From contig OW203763.1 of NCBI GenBank assembly GCA_934045905.1, positions 35,911,017 through 35,975,016 on the forward strand: a DNA stretch of 64,000 bases, given 5' to 3'. The position numbers and the translations under genes are program-made. The number at the start of each line of letters is the position of its first letter. Positions within the stretch are counted from its first letter, which is position 1. The notes under the pieces were generated by a model. It was not told the DNA's origin. It worked only from the letters and a program-made list of their open reading frames with translations, and searched no databases. This document shows positions 36,292 to 47,811 of the stretch, piece by piece. Origin of the DNA: Leuctra nigra (lineage: Eukaryota; Arthropoda; Insecta; Plecoptera; Leuctridae).

Positions 36292-38873
36292 CAGTGTCGG
36301 ACTGGGGCAAAATTTCTTACCGGGCAACACAGTGCCGGACTGGCTCGTCAGGGGCCTCGGCGGCTATTGTTACTATTTAAAAGTTTTTGGGAGAAAGCAG
36401 CCCACCAGCCTGCCCCGCAGGGCGATTTTTGGATTATTATAACTTTAACATGGAATGTAAAAACAATTTGGTGATTTTAAAAGTTCATTATTTCACAAGA
36501 AAAACATTACAGAAAGGCCTGCTAATTTAGCCCCGCAGGGCGCTTTTTGATTTTCTGTTATTCTTAAATTGATTTTGGGATATGAAAACTTGAATTTTTT
36601 CATAATGAGGCCAACAGAAAGTGAAGTTGAATGTACCCAAATTCAGCCCCGCAGGGATTATTTTAAATTTCAGACACTTTTAAAACAATTTTGTGATTAT
36701 AAAAAAAGTGTATTAAATTTGAGCGAAGAAGCTAACAACGAATTGAAATTAAAGAAGTGACCCAGCCTGCCCCGCAGGGCGATTTATGACAATTTTTATT
36801 TATTAGAGCGATTTGGGATCTAAAAATGTGTATTTGGCTCCAAATGTCAAACATAATTAGTTAACGGAAGATGCGACAAACCTGCCCCGCAGGGCTTTCT
36901 TTGGATATTTGTTTATTTCCAAACGATTTTGGGATTGTATTCGTGTATTTGACTTCAAAATGCCCAAATAGGCCCCCGCCAGCCCCGCAGGGCGCTTTTG
37001 AACTTTTATAATTTTTAGTTCATACTAAGAGGCCCCCAGACTGGCGAGCAGGGCGTTTTTTTAGATTTTTGTTAATTTTCAATTGATTTAGGGATTGCAA
37101 AATCGTGTACCTAAATGGCTTCAAAATGCTCAACATGCTGTTATTGGAAGAATAATTTAAATAGAAAAGGCCCCCAGCCTGCCCAGAAGAGCACTTTTTG
37201 AACTTTTGTAATTTTTAAATCGTTTTTGGGATTGTGTGTTAATTTTGCTGCAAAATGTTCACCATAAAGTTAATGGAAGATGGGTTTACTTACATAGAAG
37301 AGGCCCCCAACCTGCCACGCAGGGCGCTCTTTTACTTCTGGTATCTTAAAATGAATTTTTTGATTATAAAAATGTATGTTATACACAATCTAGGGGCCTC
37401 AATAGCCAGGGGCCTCGGCGGCGATCGCCGCCTAGCCGCCAGGGGCCAGTCCGGCCCTGGGGCAACAGATTAGAAACCGGCCCACGGTAAGAAAGCGGCC
37501 CATTTTCAGAATGAACTTTTTTGGCAAAACTATGCTACAAGCCAGTGGCAGGCGCGTAGGAACTTTATTTGGAATGGGGGTTAAAAACTTAAAATTATCG
37601 TTGATCAATGAATGTAAGGAAAAGGTAGTGCGCCGCCACAAGGGGAACCCATGGTAGCCCCGCAGGGCACTTTTTGAATTTTTGATATAAAATAATCGAA
37701 TTTGAAGCTATTTTGGCATTCTATTCAAATAAATTTAGAATGTGTGATATGCATTATCCGTGGAAACTTTAGACAAATGGGATATAATCTGTAACTATTT
37801 GTCTTAGGGCTGGGCATTTTTTGAGTTTTTGATCAAAAGAATCGAATTTGAAGGTATTTTGCATCCATTTCAAAGAAATTTAAAATGTGTGATATGCAAT
37901 ATTCTGGGGAAAACTTTAGACAAAATGCAATATAATCTGCAATTTTTTTTATTTTAATAAATCCCTAATGGCCCCGCAGGGCATTTGTGTGTTTTTGATA
38001 CAAAAGAATCGCATTTAAAGCTATTTTGGCATCAATTTCAAAGAAATTTAAAATTTGAGATATGCACTATCCTGTGGAAACTTTAGACAAATGTGATATA
38101 ATCTGAAAATATTTGTGTTATAGAAACCCAATTTGCCCCGCAGGGAATTTTTTGAGTTTTTGATCCAAAAGAATCGAATTTGAAGCTATGTTGGCATTAA
38201 TGTCAAAGAAATTTAAAATTGGGATATGCATTATCATGGGGAAACTTTAGACAAATGTGATATACTAATCTGATATTTGCCTTATATAAACCAAATTGGC
38301 CCCGCAGGGCATTTTTTTGAATTTTTGATATAAAAGAATCGAATTTGAAGCTATTTTGGCATCAATTTCAAAGAAATTTAAAAACGTGTGATATGCAATA
38401 TTCTTGGGAAAACTTTAGACAAAATGCAATATAATCTGCAAATTTTGTTATTTTATCAAATCCCCAAAGGCCCTGGCAGGGATTTTTTTTTAATTTCGAG
38501 TAAAAGATTATGGATTATGAATCGATGTTTTAATTCTTTTGAAGAAGTTTGCAATAAGCAACACAACAGCAATGATCAAAATCTGTGCCAATGTGTTTTG
38601 TATCAAATAGTTCGTATTATTATTAAATTGTATTCATTTGTGAGTTTTCCTTCCGTTCCCACCAAAAATACTCTAAGATAAGAACACCTTGCAATTGAAG
38701 TAGATGGTGTGCTTAATGGAATGTGATCTACGTAACATTATAATTCTAGACTATGAATTAAGTAGAGATACTTTATGGAAGTCGACACCGGCCCTTTTCT
38801 ACAGGTCGATCGGCCCATTTTGAACTGGCCCACCGGGCAATGCCCGGTTGCCCGGCGGCCCAGTCCAACACTG
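36292..38873. mobile_element. Outer hAT element with 165 bp CCCCGCAGGG repeats
   Basis: The ends CAGTGTCGGACTGGG / CCCAGTCCAACACTG are flanked by an exact 8 bp AGATATAT (36284-36291, 38874-38881). After removing the nested insert, the body is an array of five to six units of about 165 bp (cores at about 37655, 37803, 37970, 38133, 38298, 38470). Each has the core GGCCCCGCAGGGCAT, then AAAAGAATCGAATTTGAAGC, ATTTCAAAGAAATTTAAAA and ACTTTAGACAAATG. No transposase. The array may be subterminal transposase-binding repeats that have expanded; that is inference. Confidence 0.95.
36330..37459. mobile_element. Inner nested hAT element with about 120 bp CCCCGCAGGG repeats
   Basis: The ends CAGTGCCGGACTGGC / GCCAGTCCGGCCCTG are flanked by an exact 8 bp GGGCAACA (36322-36329, 37460-37467). 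It lies inside the outer element just 38 bp from its left end. About nine modules (cores near 36413, 36530, 36645, 36769, 36884, 36980, 37313 plus two decayed) share CAGCCTGCCCCGCAGGGCG with GATTTTGGGATTGTAAAA. The flanking unit sequence is unlike that of the outer element; only the core and ends are shared. No transposase. Confidence 0.95.
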
Positions 38874-38881
38874 AGATATAT

Positions 38882-39213
38882 GCTGCGTCGAGTGCTGATA
38901 GATTTCCAACGAGGATTGGAACTGCTTTTCCTCGAGATTTTAGTTTACTTATGATTGTATCTAAATTGTCTAAAAATATGGATGGATGATTTCGGATTGG
39001 AATTTGGACAAGGAGTTTTGATCACAGATGATTCTAACATAGGTACATAATCAAAGATGTAGAAATAGTTTCGTTTCAATTGATTTTTGATTTATTGTTG
39101 TTTTTCCCTGCTTGAAGCTGAAGTCGATTTACAATTAAATGATTAAAATATTTAGAAAATAAACTTTTCATTGAATTTAGTTGTTGAAAATGTACCTACT
39201 TTTAACTAGAGAT
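38882..39213. other. Short spacer, no gene seen
   Basis: AT-rich sequence continuing the host flank of the hAT insertion (TGCTGCGTCGAGTGCTGATA onward). Nothing recognisable. Confidence 0.5.
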
Positions 39214-40592
39214 CAGGGGTGGCATTCCTGTGCGTTTTTAGTCTGTTAGCTACCGTATCGTAAATTTGGTTGACTCCAATGCTAAAGTCCATAACAACGG
39301 TTGCTACTCTCTTAGTGTAGTCAAGATGTCTTATATAATGGCAAATTAGTGCGTTTATGATACCTTTTGTGAAAATTTGTACCCTTACTAATTCGAGTAT
39401 GAGGAATCCAAAAATCAATGGCACCAACCTGAGAATTTAATACTCTCTGCGTAATTAGCATAAGTAGCATAATTAATAAACATGGATAAAATAATATATA
39501 ATTTTATAATATGGTCTTTATGGGTATCCATCGAAAGCTCGTCATGTCTACAATCCATATAAATCATAAAAAATTAATTTTTTTCATTCACATAATAATT
39601 AACCGCATAATTAATTATTTTATAAAAATCGCCATTCAACAAAAAGCTTAAATGACCCCCTCAGATTTTGATAAAACTTGGTAGGATTGGTCACAAGCCC
39701 AAAGTAAAACAAACGTATTTTTTGGTTTGTCCATTTATTGAGTACTTTTGGATTTCCAGGCCCTCAAAAATCGAAAAATCGAATTTGATGAAAATTTTGT
39801 GTTTAGTTCCTAATTAGCATAATTAATTATAAATTGATTGGTCACAATCCCAAATTAAAACATACGTGTTTTTTGGTTTGTCCATTTATTGAGTACTTTT
39901 GGATTTCCAGGCCCTCAAAAATCGAAAAATCGAATTTTGATCAAAATTTTGTGTTAAGTTTCTAATAAGCATAATTAATTATAATTAATTATCTATCTAT
40001 AACTAATTAGCATAATTTATTTTATTAATTATGCTAATTAGGAACTAAACACAAAATTTTGATAAAAATTCGATTTTTCGATTTTTGAGGGCCTGGAAAT
40101 CCAAAAGTACTCAATAAATGGACAAACCAAAAAATACGTATGGTTTTCTTTGGGCTTGTGACCAATCCTACCAAGTTTTTTTAAAATCGGAGAGGGTCAT
40201 TTTAAGCTTTTTGCTGAATAACGATTTTTAAAAAATAACTAATTATACGATTAATTATTATGTGAATGAAAAAATTGAAATTTTTATGATTTATATGGAT
40301 TGTTGACATGACGAGCTTTTGATGGATACACATAAAGACCATATTATAAAATTTTATATTATTTTATCTATGTTTATTAATTATGCTAATTATGCTAATT
40401 ACGCAGAAAGTATTAATTTCTCAGGTTGGTGCCATTGATTTTTGGATTCCTCATACTCGATTTAGTAAGGGTATTAATTTTCACGAAAGGTATCACAAAT
40501 GCACTAATTTTAGACATCTTTACTCCACTATCTTAAAATTTCCGATAAGAGAGTGAAAATGCTTACAGGAATCACCCCCCCCCCCCCCCCCC
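39214..40592. mobile_element. 1.4 kb foldback element
   Basis: Two inverted arms of about 600 bp. Left AGGGGTGGCATTCCTGTGCG is mirrored by ACAGGAATCACCCCCC at the right. Inner landmarks are mirrored too, for example AATCAATGGCACCAACCT / AGGTTGGTGCCATTGATT and AAGCTTAAATGACCCCCT / AGAGGGTCATTTTAAGC. The left arm also holds a direct duplication (39660-39830 and 39835-39965). The centre is AT-rich. The end sequence belongs to the same family as the 150 bp MITE at 4614. No ORF. Confidence 0.85.
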
Positions 40593-41336
40593 AGACTTTG
40601 ACTATGTACAATGCTTCTAAGAATTCACAGAAGAATCGACTCAGCTCCTACAGATAGCTAAATAAGTGCACTTATAAATAGTTGCAGATAAATAGTTGCA
40701 CCTATGGTCGGGGACAGGCAAAGATGAACCCGCGCTAGGATGGGCCGGCCAATACCTGGCAATGCATCTTTGCCTGTCACCGATTCTACGAATTATGATA
40801 GCAAGACTCTCTTGATGATAGTGAAGTTATTAATGATTTTAATAATTGAATGAGTTATTCAAGAAAGGGCCCTACATAATGCTTTTGAATATTGAATTGA
40901 ATTACTTGAGGATTCGCGTCAGTTTTTCAGTGCTCTGTTAAACCCAGTAGTTAAGCCGGTCTTTCAATAGTCTGCTAAACCATTAGTTAAGTTTAAAACG
41001 GTCATTCGAGGATTGTCATTGGTTGTTGCCATGGCAATATAGTCCTAACTGACTGTTTAAAAGTTAGGGCATTGAAAAAAAACTGGCCTAAGTGGTAGAG
41101 ATAGGTAGGTAATTCAAAGAATGCCAATTAGGGAGTGTTCAATTTTTTTAAATTTAGTAGCGCATTGAAAACCTAGCCTTTAATATAACATGCACAGCTA
41201 TACTTACCCTTGACTATGAAGGTTAGGATTCCTAAATGAATGGGTTTCGAAATGGTCAGCGCAAATGAGATTAGATTTGTAAAGCTGCTCTGGACCATGT
41301 TTTTCCAGCACAACAACCAAACCCAAGCGTCGGGAG
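40593..41336. other. Non-coding spacer
   Basis: No gene found. A short stretch at 40705-40790 (GGACAGGCAAAGATGAACCC, CAATGCATCTTTGCCTGTCA) forms a small inverted pair of about 18 bp that could be a MITE end. It reaches into the hAT target at 41329. Confidence 0.4.
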
Positions 41337-41652
41337 CAGTGGTCGAATAAGGGGGGGGGGGGATGGTATCCCCTCCATGGGGAATATATTGATGGTTCCA
41401 TCCCCCCCATGGCTAATTTGTCCACTTCACCATCCCCCCATGAGAGATTAAAAAACAGAACTAAGTAATGTAATTTACTTCAAAATAATACAATTTTCAG
41501 AGAATGTGTCTATTTAGCTTCATAGACGCCATTCGTCGAGATGAAAATAGGCTTAAAATTACGTCAAAATCGCGTAGAAAAGCACAAAATTAATTTCTGA
41601 AATTAAATTTTTTTCCGTAACTGTGCGCCTCGCACCAGCATGTGCCTAGGGG

Positions 41653-42362
41653 TAAGGTGACCATACGTACCGGTTTTACCGGTACAGTACCGTTTTTAAT
41701 GCTCTTGTCCCGGTGTCCCGAGAACCTTTGCGAAACGGCTCATTTGTCCCGGTTTTGAAATTGCCGCTTAAAATGTCCCGCCCGGTAGTTCACTCTAACG
41801 GCGCTAGATGGAACTTTTGTCTACAGCGGTCACATCTAAGATGCGTAAAAGAAGATGCGCACGGATTTCGATTTCGTTGAAAGTTAAGATGGCGTGTGTT
41901 AAGTTGGTTTAGCCGGTTTGTGTTCCTGTCATTCATCTGTCTGTGATATTATTGTTACTTGTTAGAACTTTTACTTATGGCTCCTCGGAGGAAGTGCAAA
42001 TTTAACGAAGACTTAAAGAAAGAGTTTGTGTTTATGAAAAAGGTTAAAAACTGATAATGACCACGAAATAAAGTGCATGGTCTGCGAGACAATACTGTCA
42101 ATAGCTCACGGCGGTAGGTCGGACATCAATGACCACATAAAAACTCCATCATCCAACCACAAGATCTAGATTTTTTCACGTTAGTTTACCTACTTTCCTG
42201 AAAATAACTATACTTTTAAAGTGATTTTAAGCCATAATTGAGTGATGCATTTCAAAAAATTCGCTGCGCGGCATTTTTCTGGGGGGCAAGCCCCCCAGAC
42301 CCTTCTTTGTATCACTCGGAAACTTTGTCCCGGTTTGACTCCTCTCGAATATGGTCACCTTA
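41653..42362 (+). mobile_element. hAT element, inner member of second nest
   Basis: The ends TAAGGTGACCATA / TATGGTCACCTTA are flanked by an exact 8 bp CCTAGGGG (41645-41652, 42363-42370). It is 710 bp and internally deleted. It keeps a 5' region and the first part of a transposase reading frame, then jumps to 3' terminal sequence containing GGGGGGCAAGCCCCCC. Confidence 0.95.
41977..42169 (+). pseudogene. hAT transposase N-terminus with BED-type zinc finger, frameshifted
   Basis: The ATG at 41977 opens MAPRRKCKFNEDLKKEF, stops after 25 codons, then continues in the next frame. That frame has the BED-like finger IKCMVCETILSIAHGGRSD followed by DHIKTPSSNHK and a stop. The C-x2-C and paired H spacing fits the DNA-binding BED domain that opens many hAT transposases. 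The catalytic RNase H-like part is missing. It supports the hAT call for the host element and shows a recently deleted autonomous ancestor. Confidence 0.75.
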
Positions 42363-42870
42363 CCTAGGGGCCGTCACCCATTGACCTCATGCAACTGTTT
42401 CTTTTTGTAACAATACAATTGTGTAATATTTGTACAGTAGGGGGGAGGGTGATAGGGGAAGGGCTTGCCTCCCCCCCCTCCCCCAGATGTCTGAAAAAAT
42501 AAAATTTTGACTGTTTAAGTAAACTGTGCATTTTGTAAACAAAATGACCTCAAAACGTCTTAAAACTGATTTTATAGTGCCAAAAAACTAAAAAACTGCC
42601 ATGCGAGTAAGGGTTTTTGGCCTTGGGGCATGCCTTCCACACCTTATTGGAGTGAAAACTGTAAAAAAACAAAATACACATCAGAACGTCTCAAAATTGA
42701 TTTCAGAGTGTCAAAATCCAAAAACCACCCTGCGGGGCAACGTGGCGGCCCGCCCCCACACCCTAACCTTAACGCGTGGCAAGTTTTGTTCCTTCACTTG
42801 CCCCCCTGGCAGAATTTTCTGCCAGTAGGTACACCATCCCCCCATGGACTGACTTCCAATTTGACCACTG

Positions 42871-43252
42871 GTCGGGAGGCAATGACCCACTTCTTACACC
42901 TGAAACAGTAATTTAATAGCGTCATATTCAAGATGCGAACTTCCATAATACTATGGCAAGAAAAGAGTGATGTCAACTTACAAGTCCTTCTCCTTGGGGA
43001 AACTAAACAGAGATCTTGAAGCTTTCTGTTCTTGCAGGAGTACGTACACCGCACATATCTTGCCCTCCTGGCAGCCCCCCATTTTAATTTACACTTACAA
43101 TAAGTAATTTATTGTAATAGATACAGTAACAACCAAAAACACACTTAATTATACAATAAAAGATGAAAATGTAACAACAAAAACCACAATTTCGATGATG
43201 ACAGCAAAATTCGATGACAGAATCAGCTGACAGCAGCTGTGATGCGAGCACA
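42871..43252. other. Spacer up to copy C
   Basis: Host flank of the hAT insertion followed by AT-rich sequence. No gene was identified. Confidence 0.4.
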
Positions 43253-43312
43253 GCCTTCTCGACAGTCCCACAGAACTAGAAGTAGAACGAAGTGACTGTC
43301 TAGAAGGCTGTG
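43253..43312. mobile_element. 60 bp remnant of the CACAGCCTTCTCGAC TIR element
   Basis: The left end CACAGCCTTCTCGACAGTC and right end ACTGTCTAGAAGGCTGTG lie about 20 bp apart. They are flanked by GATGCGAG and GATGAGAG, a 7 of 8 match expected of an old target duplication. This is an internally deleted relative of 3973-6481. The start of homology between copies B and C (AGAACTAGAAGTAG) falls inside it. Confidence 0.75.
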
Positions 43313-45247
43313 GATGAGAGAAGCTCGCGATTTAGTCCTGTCTGCTACCGCTAGGCGCGCTAGGGCCAAGGGTTATAATAATATGTTATTGTATGAGGGG
43401 TAGGGGGCTAAATTAAGCAGCTCAAAATTAAAGATCAAAATAATGGATTCAGTAGTCAAATATTGTGACAATAATATTCTGAACAAAAGTTTTTCGATTG
43501 CTAGCAACACAAATTTTGTAAAATTGTTTCATTGTGTTTAACACTCCACAGTGGTTTTGTCATGATCGTAAATATATATAGAAGTTTCAAAATGTATACT
43601 ATCGAGGGGGTCCGCGGCAGTGGAGTCAAACCCTAGTACTTTTCGAAACTATTCCGGGGATGATTCACTTTACATGGGTCATTCTTAGGGTAGTTCGTCC
43701 TTCAACTCTCACTGCCAATTCGACCCTCTTTTTATCTTTTTGAGTGCGTGAGCGAGCGACTCCTCGTGGCCCTCATATCTCTTACTGCATTTTTTTTCTT
43801 CGATTGCTTTGAAACTTTGTACATTTGCGGACCATCTCTAGGCGTTGCAGACCCTAATATTTTTGTAATCCTTTGGTTGGTTCAAATTCAATTTGAATTT
43901 GTCAAATCCAATTCCAATTCCAGTTCAAATCCAATTGGTAAACATTAAAAAAAAATCCGAATGGTCGAAAATCAAAATGTTTTGATCAAGTTAAAATTTG
44001 GCATGGTGATCAAGACCAACATTATCTCATATTCTACACATTTTTAAACCAATCGGTCAAGTACTTATTTACAGACTTGTTGCCGTTTTTAGAGTATACA
44101 AGTGTTGTCAAAGAGATTTTTGGAAAAAGTAGGTAAGTCACGCCGCATAGATCTGTTATTCAGTTTGTCCAGAACCAGAGTGTATGGAAATGGAAAGCTG
44201 CAAAGATAATCGGATCATATCGTATCGATCGAGTATCGTGTTTGGCTGGAGGTTTTGCACGTATCTGTGCTCGCTCATCAACGCATTACACTGAGCGTTT
44301 TCGAAGTTATTATCTTATTGTATAAGCCTATTATTGAACAGGCTCATGCTTCCAGACTTATAAATGCAAGTGCCCAGAGTCAATTGGATTCCTTCCATAG
44401 ATTATTAGCACACGGTCTTGTGGTGTTGCGGACTGACATCCGCAAATATCTTTTTGAGGCAGCTTCTTTTGAGCATGAGACATGTAAATGGGGAGAGGCA
44501 TTGATTGCATTTGAAACAGGCAGTGAATTCCAAGAAAACACAGCCCATCATAGAGGTGTCTGTCACAGTCTTATTGTTCCGCGCCATTGTCACTCTATAC
44601 ATTCATAGTTATGCTTATGGTTTGTGTATCTCAACCCCAATGCAATTTGGTTGATCAACTTGGTACCAAGTTTATTGATCAAGTTGAAGTTGATCAAGCA
44701 TCAAGTTGCTAGTGTGGATTGGGCTTTAGATGTAGTTACGTCAAGAGGTTTCTGCGACTTGATATTGTATTGATGAATGAATGAAGTATAATAAGAAACT
44801 TTGATCATGATGGTTATTTCTTGATGATGAGAGGATGTATAGTCACCTCTGAATGTCCTGATAAAACTTACCCCCTATCGCGACTATCATTCTTAAATAG
44901 TAAATACACTACAGTGGGGCGATTTGCAAGACTGGCTTTTATCACAAAATATTATATCGGTGGCTGTATACATACTTGCACATGCTGGAAGGTGTTATCG
45001 TGGTCAAGTTTCTCTCCCCTCTAAGATCATTATAATCTGGTACCAATATCATAGGTCTTCACATTGTATCGTTAAATAAAAGAGAAACCCATCCACTTAA
45101 CACAAGTTATATTGCATTCCATAATACATTCGGTTTTTCAAGCTTATTAGGTGCATGTAATTGTAAATGTTTCGGTATCAAAAGAGATAATTAGTTACAA
45201 AGTAATGAGACCTTCAATATCAACAAAAAACAACAAATTAAAAAATG

Positions 45248-45326
45248 TGGCAGCGGTGGGATTCGAACCCACGCCCTTTCGGACTGGTGCCTAAAACCAG
45301 CGCCTTAACCGCTCGGCCACGCTACC
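45248..45326 (-). tRNA. tRNA-Leu (UAG), copy C
   Basis: The best preserved of the three. Anticodon and T stems are fully paired (CTGGT/ACCAG and GTGGG/CCCAC), the D arm reads TTAAGGC, and the anticodon is UAG. A T-run terminator follows on the minus strand. Most likely functional. Confidence 0.95.
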
Positions 45327-46371
45327 TTGCAGACATTGCTACGTTTGAATACAATACGTCTCTGGTCTCATCTGTCCAGTTGGCGCCAAATATGAACATC
45401 CTTTCTTGGTTTAGTTAGTTTCATGGGTAATGTAGTACATACATACTGCCATTGTGATACCTACTTTTAGTTTCATTCCTTATTATTTTGTATAACACAG
45501 AAACATGTCAATTGGTTATTTATAAATCATAGATAAAATAAGATGCAAATTATTGTGATCGCTCATCCAAAAGGATTTTGATACATGAGTCACAAAATGA
45601 GTGTAACATTTTTTTAGGTTATCAAGAATTTGAAAACCCCACATCTCCAAAAAAAAGGGAGATTAAAACATTGTTTGGAGTTTGTTTTGGTCCTTCGCCC
45701 TTGTAGTTTGTACTGTCTCGTGCTTTAACTGATTGGAGAGAATAAGTACAGTTTTATTTCATAACACGTAATGCCCAGTATAGGAACATGACTATCAACA
45801 CACATAACTAACACGGTTTCCAGTCAACCAAGTCCTCGGTATTTCTTTTCAAATATTAATGTATGGTATACACTCCACAAAACATTTAAAGGATATATGA
45901 AGTAATCAGTGTCTGAAAATGATTGCTAATAGTAATCTAGCTCTAGTAGGCGAGCACTCATTTCATTGATAATAACAAGGATCATTGTAAAGGAACATCA
46001 CTACCAGTATTCATATGTTTTGCCGAGTGTACCTACATAAAATACAACATGAGTTAATAATGTTATTGTCAACTAATAAGTTGACCCGAAGGTTTGTAGA
46101 ATTGCACAGATTGCACACTGACTTGAACACGTTGCCAGCAATATATACTCTTGCTAGCATGGACACGGAATGGGGACAAATCTCATTTGCCTTTGAAATT
46201 AGTTGGTTTGAAGATTACTCGTTGGATAACTCAAGGTCAAGATGCTTACAAATGCATCCAACATCCAACAATTTGATTATAGCTCCCAACAAAATCCCAT
46301 ACCTTCATTTACGTACTAAACGTTAATGGAATCCTTCTTTTTAGGATAAGTAGTAGCTTGACCAATAGGTA

Positions 46372-46613
46372 CCAGCAGCGCGATCGTGTAAGCTTCACTT
46401 CCGAGTTAGGCGATCGTCTAATCTCGTCCATCGTCCATCTCCTAGATGCTGAGTGTGTAAATAACTTTAGAGATGGAGTACTACACCTCTAGCCAGAGTT
46501 AGACGGACTACATCTCTAAAGTGATTTACACTTTCAGCATTTAGGAGATGGACGATGGACGAGATTAGACGATGCTCATCTAACTCGGATGTGAAGCTTA
46601 CACAATCGCGCTG
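46372..46613. mobile_element. MITE with about 70 bp inverted ends
   Basis: CAGCGCGATCGTGTAAGCTT at the left is mirrored by AAGCTTACACAATCGCGCTG at the right; the pair continues through TCTAATCTCGTCCATCGTCC. About 240 bp, no ORF. CAG follows or precedes each end, too short to call a duplication with confidence. In copy C only. Confidence 0.8.
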
Positions 46614-46730
46614 CAGGTATTGTCAATGTTTACTGCATATTATATTGTTGTCATAATCAATGCATTCCAGCCATCACTCCTATGTTGAATTTCTACAAAC
46701 CTCGTATATCTGCAAATAACATCATGCTCT

Positions 46731-47034
46731 GGACCCTTACCTAATATCGCCAACTGATAGCACGGTGCTATACATATCTCAAAAACCCGTAGTAGCACCG
46801 ACCTTGAACTCTGAACCATCAGAGCACCAATGTTTGGCGGTATTAGGTAAGGGTCCTGGAGTAAAACTCCGGGGGCTTACCTAATATCCATTTAGGATTT
46901 GACTTCAGTGGTGGAATAGCATTGTTCTTCTAGTCCAAGGCTAGTCCCGCAATGTTATTGATATAGCTATGACCGGGACTTCAAATAACCGGACTAGTGG
47001 TTTGTGATATTAAATGAGGGTCCAGGGTTTTGCA
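46731..47034. mobile_element. MITE cluster, GGACCCTTACCTAATATC family
   Basis: GGACCCTTACCTAATATCGCC (46735-) is mirrored by GGCGGTATTAGGTAAGGGTCC (to about 46856), giving a 120 bp MITE. A third related end (GATATTAAATGAGGGTCCAG) near 47010-47030 suggests a larger outer unit. Copy C only. Confidence 0.65.
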
Positions 47035-47394
47035 TCTTATAAGACAAGATTGTTGCAATGATATGGTGACATTTCTTTCCCCACACGGTGGTTGCGCGGC
47101 ATTGCAAAACAATACCTAGATTTGTAGTCACTAATTTGACAATCATATTGTCGGCAGCGCCAGCTTAAGATGTAAATAATTGTTGTTATAGTATGGCAGA
47201 AACAAAGAAACAAAACGGTACAAATTTAGTACTCGTCCAGCCATATAGACATTTCCTAAACAATACTTGGTAAAGTTATTGGTGTTAATAATTTGCATTG
47301 CCCTCTTTTGTACATATTTCTGATTAAATTATGTATCTGGCACATAGCTGGATACTAAATAATTGTAAAAAAAACACAATATGAAAACAAAAAT

Positions 47395-47467
47395 GTTGAG
47401 ATGCGGGATTTGAACCTGAGACCTTGGACGTGCGAAGCCCACGCTCTACCCCTGAGCTACATTCCCC
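47395..47467 (-). tRNA. tRNA-Ala-like sequence (anticodon CGC), probably a pseudogene
   Basis: The reverse complement reads GGGGAATGTAGCTCAGGGGT, then AGAGC, an anticodon arm TGGGC-TTCGCAC-GTCCA and TCAGGTTCAAATCCCGC. The D and anticodon arms pair and the loop gives CGC (Ala). The acceptor stem has an extra base and the T stem has two mismatches, so a decayed gene or the head of a SINE is more likely than an active tRNA. Confidence 0.5.
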
Positions 47468-47811
47468 GTGTAAGCAGAAAGAAGTATTGAAGACTCAAGT
47501 AGGTCTTGGTCTCAAGGTCTTAGAATTCGCGACTACGGCACGAGTTTAACTTTTGGAACACTGCTTGGGGTCCGATAGCCGCCGCTAGAGGCCGCCGCAA
47601 TCCCCATCTGCCGACCGATGTAGTACAACCAAACCATTTGCGCGCAGGTGTGGATGAAGGTGTGGATATTTCATGTCCAAGGGTCTCGGCTAGCATCCCT
47701 CGTCTCTCATCTTTAGCAATGGGTTTAGCGGAGTGGATATGCATCTGTGGATATGGATATGAGTGGAAGGAGTGGATATGCGAAATTAAACGTTTTTGAA
47801 CAAGTATGTGT

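Larger units (their letters stand above)
23598..36750. repeat. Segmental duplication, copy B
   Basis: Matches copy C from AGAACTAGAAGTAGAACGAA (23598; C 43272) and copy A from 24277. The left border falls in the terminal repeat of the CACAGCCTTCTCGAC element family. B carries its own insertions (hAT 26362-26658, LINE 28806-31972) and lacks about 85 bp near 25143 that A and C keep. It continues past A's end into the complete nested hAT pair. Confidence 0.92.
41337..42870. mobile_element. hAT element, outer member of second nest
   Basis: The ends CAGTGGTCGAATAAGG / TTGACCACTG are flanked by an exact 8 bp GTCGGGAG (41329-41336, 42871-42878). G- and C-rich homopolymers lie just inside both ends (41349-41361, 42834-42843). 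It contains another complete hAT (41653-42362). Near the right end are two diverged modules with CATGCGAGTAAGG and CCTGCGGGGCAACG, the latter being the GCCCCGCAGG core on the other strand. No transposase of its own. Confidence 0.92.

Noticed and set aside
36292..38873. CCCCGCAGGG arrays as a CpG-island promoter
   Set aside because: The repeats are bounded by hAT ends and target duplications, and the surrounding units are AT-rich. A transposon array explains them.
47520..47744. 74-codon minus-strand ORF
   Set aside because: No domain, no conservation between copies, and no splice or promoter context.
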